A stretch of DNA of 17,088 nucleotides, from assembly GCA_030045175.1 (NCBI GenBank), contig JASIBM010000184.1, positions 1-17,088 on the forward strand, given 5' to 3'. The translations under genes and the position numbers were made by a program. The DNA is from Streptosporangiaceae bacterium (GTDB lineage Bacteria; Actinomycetota; Actinomycetes; Streptosporangiales; Streptosporangiaceae). Under the pieces are notes generated by a model that made no database searches, was not told where the DNA came from, and saw only the letters and a list, made by a program, of their open reading frames with translations. Shown piece by piece: positions 1 through 5,681 of the stretch; position 1 is the stretch's first letter, and each line of letters opens with the position of its first letter.

Positions 1-168
1 GTAGTGATCGGCGAAGCACCAGGCGCCGACGCTGCGCCGCTGGCGCAGTGGCAGCAGCCGCCGCAGGGTCTGGTTCCCGACGGTCGCCAGCCGGGCTGTC
101 GTGAGTTCAAGCCCTTCATTCACAACGGGCGGCCCGACAGCATCGACGTCCGCGTCACGAGTGCTCAT
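1..168 (-). CDS. Pirin-like protein, N-terminal part (runs off the window edge)
   Basis: Reading the minus strand from the ATG at 168-166 gives 56 codons open to base 1. The last residues, RRSVGAWCFADHY, match the conserved start of the pirin cupin fold (family pattern: Arg-Arg, then Val-Gly-x-Trp-Cys-Phe-x-Asp-His). The first 30 or so residues are variable and hydrophilic, as is common ahead of this motif. Pirins are bicupin metal-binding proteins; some are quercetinases or transcription cofactors, but the role cannot be told from this fragment. The metal-binding His/Glu set and the second cupin lie outside the window. It follows pntB on the same strand with a 69-bp gap, so it could be read from the pnt transcript. 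No strong ribosome binding site is seen before the ATG, so the exact start is uncertain. Confidence 0.72.
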   Translation of the reverse strand, partial: MSTRDADVDAVGPPVVNEGLELTTARLATVGNQTLRRLLPLRQRRSVGAWCFADHY

Positions 169-237
169 GGGAGCGAGCCTACTTGGCCACGTCCCAGGCG
201 ATCCTGCTCACTATGCCGGGCTGGCTAGCCGCGTTCC

Positions 238-1644
238 CTAGCCGACCAGGGTCTTGACGGCGGCGGTGAGCTCGGCGAGGCCCTTCTTGGCGTCGGCGAA
301 GAGCATCGATGTCTTGGGGTTGGTGTAGAGCTCGTTGTCGATGCCGGCGTAGCCGTGGCCCATGGACCGCTTGATCACGATGATGGACTTGGCCTCGTCG
401 ACGTCGAGGATCGGCATGCCGGAGATCGCCGTGCCTGGCCGGCGCGCGGCGGGGTTCGTGACGTCGTTGGCGCCGATGACCAGCGCCACGTCGGTCCTCG
501 CGAACTCCGGGTTTATCTCATCCATCTCCTTCAGCAACGGGTACGGCACGTTGGCCTCGGCGAGCAGCACGTTCATGTGGCCTGGCATCCGCCCAGCCAC
601 GGGGTGGATCGCGTAGCTGACCTCTACGCCCCTGGACTCGAGCAGGTCGGCTAGCGCCGCGACCTCATGCTGGGCCTGAGCCGCGGCGAGGCCGTACCCG
701 GGGACGATGATCACCTTGGACGCGTACGCGAGCTGGATCGCGGCGTCGTCGGCCGCGATCGGCTGGACGGCCGCGCCGCCCGCACCAGCGACGGCGACGA
801 CCGCGTCACCGGTCCCGAACCCGCCGAGCATGATGTTGGCGAGCGAACGGTTCATCGCGTCCGCCATCAGCTTGGTCAAGATGCCACCGGACGCGCCGAC
901 GAGCGCGCCGGCGATGATCAGGCCGGTGTTGTTGATCACGAAGCCTGCCATCGCCACCGCCGTCCCTGTGAAGGCGTTCAGCAGCGAGATGACGACCGGC
1001 ATGTCCGCGCCGCCGATCGGCATCACCATCGACACGCCGAACACGAGCGCGGCGGCGATCACGATGCCGAGGCTGGCCATGCTCGGGGACGCGACCACGT
1101 AGCATCCGACGCCTACCGCGATCACCGCGATCAGCAGGTTGATGATCCTGGAGCCTGGGATAGTAACCGGCGCGGACGTGATCAGGCCTTGCAGCTTGCC
1201 TGCGGCGATGATCGAGCCGGAGAACGTCACCGCTCCGATGATCACGTCGAGCACGGTCGGGACCGACACCTGCGCGGCGACGCCGGAGCCGCGCGAGCTG
1301 AAGTCGAGGATCGCGACCAGGGCGGCCGCGCCGCCGCCGACGGCGTTGAAGACGCTGACAAGCTGCGGCATGGCGGTCATCTTCACGGTCCTGGCCGCGT
1401 ACAGGCCCGCGCCGCCGCCGAGCAGGACGCCTGCGGCGAGCACGATCCAGCCGGTCGTGGTGATTAGATTCTGGTGGATGACCAGCGCGAGGGTCGCGGC
1501 GATGGCGGCGATCATGCCGGCCACAGAGACCTGGTTGCCGCGACGCGCGGTCGCAGGCGTGTTCATCAGGTGCAGGCCGAGCACGAAGCAGGACGCGGCC
1601 AGCAGGTAGACGAGCTGGACTACGTCGTTAAACGTGCCGTTCAT
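238..1644 (-). CDS. pntB: NAD(P) transhydrogenase subunit beta
   Basis: Membrane and NADP(H)-binding subunit of the proton-translocating transhydrogenase, which uses the proton gradient to transfer hydride from NADH to NADP+. The 468-residue length is normal. Residues 1-290 form a chain of hydrophobic membrane helices with the conserved NRSLANIMLGGFG segment (265-277). Domain III follows: GYGLAAAQAQ (316-325), HPVAGRMPGHMNVLLAEA (347-364), GANDVTNPAA (391-400) and KRSMGHGYAG (425-434), all signatures of NADP binding. The ATG overlaps the stop of the alpha-2 gene by 4 bp (ATGA, 1641-1644), and AAGGTG lies 6 bases upstream, so translation is coupled. It is the last gene of the pnt operon. Identity is certain. 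Confidence 0.97.
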   Translation of the reverse strand: MNGTFNDVVQLVYLLAASCFVLGLHLMNTPATARRGNQVSVAGMIAAIAATLALVIHQNLITTTGWIVLAAGVLLGGGAGLYAARTVKMTAMPQLVSVFNAVGGGAAALVAILDFSSRGSGVAAQVSVPTVLDVIIGAVTFSGSIIAAGKLQGLITSAPVTIPGSRIINLLIAVIAVGVGCYVVASPSMASLGIVIAAALVFGVSMVMPIGGADMPVVISLLNAFTGTAVAMAGFVINNTGLIIAGALVGASGGILTKLMADAMNRSLANIMLGGFGTGDAVVAVAGAGGAAVQPIAADDAAIQLAYASKVIIVPGYGLAAAQAQHEVAALADLLESRGVEVSYAIHPVAGRMPGHMNVLLAEANVPYPLLKEMDEINPEFARTDVALVIGANDVTNPAARRPGTAISGMPILDVDEAKSIIVIKRSMGHGYAGIDNELYTNPKTSMLFADAKKGLAELTAAVKTLVG

Positions 1645-2033
1645 GACGGCACCTTGCCGTTCGGGCTGGGAGCGTTCTGGCTGGGCCTGGCGTCTGCTCC
1701 CGCCTTGGCGCTAGCGCCGATCGCGGGCGCGGCTGGCTCAGCGACCCGGCGCCTGAACATCTTCAGCATCCGCCCGGTTACCACGTAGCCGCCGACGACG
1801 TTCATGGCGGCGAAGGTCACCGCCACGAAGGCCAGCACGTACCCGACGACGCTGTGCGTCGTGGCGGCGACCGTGGCGACGATCACCATCGCGCCAGCGA
1901 GCACCACGCCGTGGATCGAGTTCGCCTCCGACATCAGCGGCGTGTGCAAGGTGGCTGGCACCTTGCTGATGACCTCGAAGCCCACCCAGAGGCTGAGCCC
2001 GAAGATGATGAAGTCCGCAAGCAGCAGTGGCAC
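1641..2033 (-). CDS. pntAB: NAD(P) transhydrogenase subunit alpha part 2 (membrane part)
   Basis: Small membrane subunit of the three-gene (Rhodospirillum-type) transhydrogenase, corresponding to the C-terminal helices of the single alpha chain of E. coli. About three membrane helices are visible at residues 5-20, 40-60 and 63-88. The motif TPLMSEANSIHGVVLAGAM (31-49) is the conserved segment between helices. From about residue 95 the chain becomes an Ala/Pro/Ser-rich tail that looks disordered and is probably lineage specific. The start is GTG (2033-2031) with GGAGG only four bases upstream. It lies 40 bp after pntAA and overlaps pntB by 4 bp, so all three subunits come from one message. Confidence 0.93.
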   Translation of the reverse strand: MPLLLADFIIFGLSLWVGFEVISKVPATLHTPLMSEANSIHGVVLAGAMVIVATVAATTHSVVGYVLAFVAVTFAAMNVVGGYVVTGRMLKMFRRRVAEPAAPAIGASAKAGADARPSQNAPSPNGKVPS

Positions 2034-2073
2034 GGATCCTCCAGGTCGGGTTGATCAGGTCGATACGGTCAGG

Positions 2074-3210
2074 TCACCGCGGCGGCTCGGTACCGGCGAG
2101 TGCGGGATGAACCACCTGGCCGCCGTGGGTGACCACGACCCCGGCCACTAGGTCGTCGGTCAGGTCCACGGTCAACTCGCCGTCTTTGACCATGTAGGTC
2201 AGCAGCGAGCTGATGTTGCGGGCGTACATGCTCGAGGCCGCCGCTGCCATCGAGGAGGGCAGGTTCTCAGCCCCGATGATCGTGACGCCGTGGTCGGTCA
2301 CGACTGTCTCGCCTGGCACCGAGCCCTCGACGTTGCCACCGAGCTTGCTCGCGCCCATGTCGACGAGGACGGAGCCAGGCGCCATCGACTTGAGCGCTTC
2401 CGCGGTGACCAGGACGGGCGGTCGCCTGCCGGGCACCTGAGCCGTGGTGATCACCACGTCGTGCCTGGCGATGTGGTCGGACAACTCTGCTTGCTGCGCG
2501 GCTCGCTCTGAGTCGGTGAGCGCGCGGGCGTAGCCGCCCTCTCCGGAGGCCGACCCGACCGAGGTCAGCTCGATGAACGTGGCGCCAAGCGACTCGACCT
2601 CGCCCCTGGTCTCGGGGCGCACGTCGTAGGCGCTGACGACGGCGCCGAGCCTGCGGGCCGTGCCGATCGCCTGCAGGCCAGCCACGCCGGTCCCGAGTAC
2701 CAGCACCTTCGCCGGGCGCGCGGTACCCGCGGCGGTGATCAGCAGCGGGAAGAACCGCCCGAACGCGGTTGCCCCTAGCAGCACGGCCTTGTAGCCCGCG
2801 ATGTTGGCCTGAGAGCTCAAGGCGTCCATCGGCTGGGCGCGGGACAAGGTCCTTGGGATCAGGTCCAGGCTTACCGCGGTGACGCCGGTCGCGGCCAGTT
2901 GCCGCGCGAGCGCGGGGTCGGTCAGCGGCGCGAGCATGCCGAATATCGCCTGCCCTTGATGCAGCGAGCCAATCCTGGCGTCCTGCGGCCGGGCGACCGT
3001 CAAGATGACGTCCGCCGCGTACGCCTGGTCGGGAGCGACGACGCTGGCGCCAGCCTGCGAGAACGCCTCATCAGGAAAGAAGGCGCCGGAACCGGCGCCG
3101 GATTCCACTAGGACCTCGTGCCCTGCGGATATGAGCTTGGCGACCGCCTCTGGCACGAGCGCGACCCTGCGCTCGGCCGGAGTGGTCTCCTTGACCACGG
3201 CTACCTTCAC
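2074..3210 (-). CDS. pntAA: NAD(P) transhydrogenase subunit alpha part 1 (NAD-binding)
   Basis: Soluble domain I of the transhydrogenase, binding NAD(H) on the cytoplasmic side. It belongs to the alanine dehydrogenase/PNT family. Seen in the 378 residues: KETTPAERRVALVPEAV (7-23) at the N-terminus, the RAQPMDALSSQANIAGYKAV segment (124-143), the Rossmann motif GTGVAG (173-178) with an acidic Asp196 at the end of the second strand (NAD rather than NADP preference), and VDMGASKLGGNVEGS near residues 290-310. Alanine dehydrogenase is unlikely because the two membrane subunits follow directly. The start is GTG (3210-3208) with GAGG 7-8 bases upstream. It is the first gene of the operon; its upstream region holds an operator-like box at 3360-3379. 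Confidence 0.96.
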   Translation of the reverse strand: MKVAVVKETTPAERRVALVPEAVAKLISAGHEVLVESGAGSGAFFPDEAFSQAGASVVAPDQAYAADVILTVARPQDARIGSLHQGQAIFGMLAPLTDPALARQLAATGVTAVSLDLIPRTLSRAQPMDALSSQANIAGYKAVLLGATAFGRFFPLLITAAGTARPAKVLVLGTGVAGLQAIGTARRLGAVVSAYDVRPETRGEVESLGATFIELTSVGSASGEGGYARALTDSERAAQQAELSDHIARHDVVITTAQVPGRRPPVLVTAEALKSMAPGSVLVDMGASKLGGNVEGSVPGETVVTDHGVTIIGAENLPSSMAAAASSMYARNISSLLTYMVKDGELTVDLTDDLVAGVVVTHGGQVVHPALAGTEPPR

Positions 3211-3323
3211 GGCGCGACCTCACTCCGATGTGGTGACGCGATGCGGCGGCACGGACAAAGCGATGTCGGCAGCCGCGTTTTCCCCAAGTATGGACCTTAC
3301 CGCCTGGTCGATCCTCGCTGGCT

Positions 3324-3349
3324 TGAAGGACCAGCGGCAAGGCCCTTCA
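3324..3349. promoter_or_regulatory. Inverted repeat in the pnt upstream region
   Basis: TGAAGGACC (3324-3332) and GGCCCTTCA (3341-3349) are inverted copies with one mismatch, separated by 8 bases. They could be a protein-binding site or a hairpin in the pnt leader. They lie 11 bp from the DosR-like box. No known operator is matched. Confidence 0.3.
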
Positions 3350-3359
3350 GCACTCAGTA

Positions 3360-3379
3360 TTCGGGACGAAAGCCCCGAT
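3360..3379. promoter_or_regulatory. DosR/DevR-like operator box
   Basis: The 20 bases TTCGGGACGAAAGCCCCGAT agree with the mycobacterial DosR box TTSGGGACTWWAGTCCCSAA at 17 of 20 positions, including both GGGAC/CCC half-site cores. DosR/DevR is the response regulator of hypoxia and redox stress in actinobacteria. The centre is about 160 bp upstream of pntAA and about 150 bp upstream of the ATG at 3522, so either gene could be the target. Function is inferred from the match alone. Confidence 0.4.
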
Positions 3380-3488
3380 CTGGCTTGCCCGGCACCTGCT
3401 CGGCCTGGTGCCAGCGCTTGCGCGTCTCGGATGGGGCAGGCGCCTGCGCGCGGGCGCGGGGCTCGGTGCTGAGCCAGGAGACCATTTG

Positions 3489-3526
3489 GCACAGTGGACG
3501 CGATGACGCACAGTGGACGCGATGAC
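3489..3526 (+). repeat. Perfect 19-bp tandem duplication at the start of the small gene
   Basis: GCACAGTGGACGCGATGAC occurs twice head to tail (3489-3507 and 3508-3526) without mismatch. The second copy contains the probable start codon of the following gene (ATG 3522). Because 19 is not a multiple of three, the first copy reads in another frame: ATG at 3503 opens MTHSGRDD and stops at 3527-3529, overlapping the real start. Confidence 0.85.
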
Positions 3527-3851
3527 TGAGCATCAACCTCGCCAGGCGAGCCAGGGCATCGGCGAGACCGGCGATGAGGTGGCTGGCATGGGCGGGGTCG
3601 CCGGACAGGCCGACGACGCGCTGGCCGCCAAGCTGCTCGCCGCGCACAAGCTACTGGCCGCGCTCACCGCCGACCCGGAAGTGAAGATCAGGCTTCAGCT
3701 ACGCTTCAACGCCATCTGCACGGCGCTGAAGCTGCCAGGAGCGAGCAAGGCCCGTGGCGCGCGGCGGCTTGACCGGCTCATGGCGGACGCCAGGCGCGCG
3801 ATCCATGATCGCGGACATGCGATCCCGGATCCTGCCGACGAGGGTCCGTGA
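3522..3851 (+). CDS. Small protein of unknown function
   Basis: I do not recognise the family. The frame gives 109 residues from ATG 3522 (112 from GTG 3513). The first 30 residues are hydrophilic and Gly/Ala/Gln-rich. Residues 30-100 look like an amphipathic helical domain with regularly spaced Leu and Arg (LAAKLLAAHKLLAALTADPE, then KLPGASKARGARRLDRLMAD). There is no signal peptide, membrane helix or Cys/His cluster. The helical pattern and its place between two well-defined transcription units favour a real gene. No Shine-Dalgarno lies directly before either start; the nearest AGGAG (3476-3480) is displaced by the 19-bp duplication. The DosR-like box upstream could regulate it. It may be an actinobacterial conserved hypothetical, but I cannot verify this. 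Confidence 0.6.
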   Translation: MTEHQPRQASQGIGETGDEVAGMGGVAGQADDALAAKLLAAHKLLAALTADPEVKIRLQLRFNAICTALKLPGASKARGARRLDRLMADARRAIHDRGHAIPDPADEGP

Positions 3852-3870
3852 TCATGGAGATGCGGCGCGG

Positions 3871-3887
3871 GCGGCGGCTGTCGCCGC
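3871..3887 (+). terminator. Possible terminator hairpin after the small gene
   Basis: GCGGCG and CGCCGC form a 6-bp all-GC stem with a GCTGT loop, 20 bp after the stop at 3851. No T-tract follows. Such short stems are common by chance in this base composition, so support is weak. Confidence 0.2.
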
Positions 3888-3941
3888 GTGCTCGCCTTGC
3901 GTGAAGGCGCGGGCCACGTCTTCTTTTTGCGCCGCACATGT

Positions 3942-3968
3942 TTGTGTAGTGCCTTCGCATCGCATAAT
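3942..3968 (+). promoter_or_regulatory. Candidate promoter for HU
   Basis: In an unusually AT-rich patch for this window (3918-3970), TTGTGT (3942-3947) and CATAAT (3963-3968) resemble -35 and -10 hexamers of the main sigma factor. The spacer is 15 bp, shorter than ideal. The implied 5' leader of HU is about 80 bases. No other good -10 is present between the small gene and HU. Confidence 0.33.
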
Positions 3969-4056
3969 TTCAGGCAGGTCAGAGGTCGCGAAAACCCAAG
4001 CCACCAGGGCTGTCCGGTCCTCGCGACTTCCGTTGGGGGACCGCAGGAGTGAGGAA

Positions 4057-4356
4057 ATGAACAAGCGTGACCTGATCGATGCGATTTCGCCCAGGTTGGG
4101 GGACAAGAAAACCGCAACTGAGGCCGTAAATGCTCTTCTCGATACTATCCAGCACGCCGTCGCCAGTGGTGACAAGGTATCAATTACCGGATTTGGGGTC
4201 TTTGAAAAGACCGACCGGCCAGCCCGCACCGCGCGTAACCCAGCGACCGGGGCCGCCATCAAGGTTCCCAAGTCCTCGGTTCCCAAGTTCCGGGCCGGGG
4301 CCGACTTCAAGGCCTTGGTCAACGGCGACAAGAAGGTTGCTGCGGCCAAGAGATAA
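4057..4356 (+). CDS. hup: DNA-binding protein HU
   Basis: Nucleoid-associated histone-like protein that binds and bends DNA as a dimer. The 99 residues show the whole fold: N-terminal helices (NKRDLIDAISPRLGDKKTAT), the GDKVSITGFGVFEKTDRPAR core, and the DNA-contacting arm with RNPATGAAIKVPKSSVPKF, including the Arg-Asn-Pro tip that intercalates DNA. It ends KKVAAAKR, so it is the short actinobacterial HU and not the long form with a Lys/Ala histone-H1-like tail. The frame is open back to 3754, but ATG 4057 is chosen because AGGAG (4045-4049) sits 7 bases upstream and homology starts there. It is monocistronic, with its own promoter region and a strong hairpin after it. Several less GC-biased codons than in its neighbours fit a highly expressed gene. 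Confidence 0.96.
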   Translation: MNKRDLIDAISPRLGDKKTATEAVNALLDTIQHAVASGDKVSITGFGVFEKTDRPARTARNPATGAAIKVPKSSVPKFRAGADFKALVNGDKKVAAAKR

Positions 4357-4442
4357 CGGGCGCGGCATCCGGGCTTGGGCGTAGATTCTTCCTCAGCGGC
4401 GCATCAAGCGCATAACTCTTAACGCACCACCTGACCAGCGCG

Positions 4443-4477
4443 TAGTGTGAGCCGGGCATGATGCCCGGCTCACACTA
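4443..4477. terminator. Bidirectional terminator hairpin between hup and ddl
   Basis: A perfect 17-bp inverted repeat (4443-4459 and 4461-4477) around a single G at 4460, beginning TAGTGTGAGCCGGGC. As RNA it would fold to a stem of about 15 bp with a 3-5 base loop on either strand. It sits between the convergent ends of hup (4356) and ddl (4505). There is no T-tract on the plus side, as is common for actinobacterial hairpin terminators. Confidence 0.8.
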
Positions 4478-4504
4478 ACTTGTATGACTTGTCCCAGCGT
4501 GTGC

Positions 4505-5656
4505 CTAACGCAGGCCTGCGCGGCGGTTCAGCGCCGTTAGCAGCAACCGGTCGATCAACTGCGGGAACGGCATGCCCGTCGCCTCCCACATCTTTTGGAA
4601 GTACGAGGTTGGCGACATCCCTGGGAACGTGTTGATCTCATTTATCAGAATCTCGCCATCTGCGGTGTAGAAAAAGTCCACCCTAGCCAGGCCCTCGGCT
4701 GATACCGCATTGAAAGCCGTCGCCGCCATCTCGCGTATCCGAGCGATGTCTTCGGCGGGAATGGGCGCTGGAATCAGCATCCCGCTTGACTGGTCCAGGT
4801 ACTTAGCCTCGAAGTCGTAGAACTCTTCGCCGCCTTCGAGGCGTAGTTCGCCGGGAAGACTGGTGTCCGGGGGTGCCCCGTTGATTCCCTGAAGCACTGC
4901 CACTTCGATCTCTCTCGCCGTGATGGCGGCTTCTACCAGTACCTTGGGATCGAATTCGCGCGCCAGGGCGATCGCGGCCGTGAGCTGTTGCGGATCGTTG
5001 GCCTTTGTCGTCCCAAGGCTCGATCCGCCTCGGGCGGGCTTGACGAACAAAGGCCAGCCGAGCGCTTCGATCTGCGCTGTACTCGTCTCGCGCGCCTCCG
5101 GCACGACGCTCGTCTCGCGCGCCTCCGGCACGACGCTTGTCTCGCGCACGACCACGTACGGTCCCACGGGCAGGCCCCTGGCCTGGAAGATCAGCTTCAT
5201 GTACTCCTTGTCCATGCTGACCGCGCTGGCCAGCACGCCGGCGCCGACGTAACGCACCCCGGCCATCTCGAGCAGGCCCTGGATCGTGCCGTCCTCGCCG
5301 TACGGACCATGTAGCACGGGAATGACCACGTCCACGTCGCCGAGCACGTGGGGAATGTGCCCAGGCGCGCTGGAGACCACGGCGGAGTCGCCCTGATAAG
5401 CCCACGGCACCACGTGCGCGTCAGGCTTGGCGACCGCTTCGACGCTGGGCAGCTCGCCCCCGGTGATCGCGAGCTTGGCTGGCTCGTCGGAGACCTGGAG
5501 CCACGTGCCCTCTCTGGTGATGCCGATCGGGACCACCTCGTACTTGTCCCTGTCGATGGCACGAAGCACGTTGCCACCGCCCAGGCACGAGATCGCGTGC
5601 TCGGGCCCTCGTCCGCCGAACACGACCGCGACCCTGATCTTGCGTTCACCGTTCAC
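4505..5656 (-). CDS. ddl: D-alanine--D-alanine ligase
   Basis: ATP-grasp enzyme that joins two D-alanines for the peptidoglycan stem peptide in the cytoplasm. Seen in 383 residues: VVFGGRGPEHAIS (11-23) at the N-terminus, HGPYGEDGTIQGLLEMAGVR (116-135), SMDKEYMKLIFQARGLPVGP (147-166), the ATP-grasp lysine in LFVKPARGGSSLGTTKA (203-219), EFYDFEAKYL (278-287) of the D-Ala-specific loop, and the metal- and substrate-binding INEINTFPGMSPTSYFQKMW (338-357). The Tyr/Phe-type loop suggests D-Ala-D-Ala and not D-Ala-D-Lac. The odd feature is residues 171-191, where ETSVVPEAR is repeated in tandem just before the ATP-grasp lysine strand. The start is GTG (5656-5654) with GGGAGGA 8 bases upstream. It lies 25 bp after the PLP enzyme and is last in the plsC operon. 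Confidence 0.96.
   Translation of the reverse strand: MNGERKIRVAVVFGGRGPEHAISCLGGGNVLRAIDRDKYEVVPIGITREGTWLQVSDEPAKLAITGGELPSVEAVAKPDAHVVPWAYQGDSAVVSSAPGHIPHVLGDVDVVIPVLHGPYGEDGTIQGLLEMAGVRYVGAGVLASAVSMDKEYMKLIFQARGLPVGPYVVVRETSVVPEARETSVVPEARETSTAQIEALGWPLFVKPARGGSSLGTTKANDPQQLTAAIALAREFDPKVLVEAAITAREIEVAVLQGINGAPPDTSLPGELRLEGGEEFYDFEAKYLDQSSGMLIPAPIPAEDIARIREMAATAFNAVSAEGLARVDFFYTADGEILINEINTFPGMSPTSYFQKMWEATGMPFPQLIDRLLLTALNRRAGLR
5082..5147 (-). repeat. 27-bp in-frame tandem repeat inside ddl
   Basis: Two identical 27-bp units (5082-5108 and 5109-5135) and a partial third (5136-5147, one mismatch). On the minus strand they encode ETSVVPEAR twice, then ETS (residues 171-191 of Ddl). The frame is kept. 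The segment falls between two core strands of the central domain, where a surface loop or helix can tolerate extra length. Confidence 0.9.
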
Positions 5657-5681
5657 TACCGCGTTCCTCCCATGTTGACTA

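Larger units (their letters stand above)
3211..3512. other. Intergenic region between divergent pntAA and the small gene at 3522
   Basis: A stretch of about 300 bp with no convincing gene on either strand; the open frames here are short and have no recognisable protein features. It must hold the pnt promoter on the minus strand and probably the promoter of the plus-strand gene. Two symmetric elements are visible: a 9-bp inverted repeat at 3324-3349 and a DosR-like box at 3360-3379. I could not settle on -10/-35 elements for either direction. Confidence 0.6.

Noticed and set aside
4..228. Plus-strand frame at the window start
   Set aside because: The opposite strand encodes the recognisable pirin N-terminus.
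667..1467. Long open frame on the plus strand opposite pntB (266 codons)
   Set aside because: It is antisense to a clearly conserved gene. The His/Arg/Asp-rich translation is typical of the reverse frame of GC-rich coding DNA.
3754..4056. N-terminal extension of HU from an upstream start
   Set aside because: HU homology begins at ATG 4057, which has a well-placed AGGAG. The upstream part overlaps the small gene in another frame and looks non-coding.
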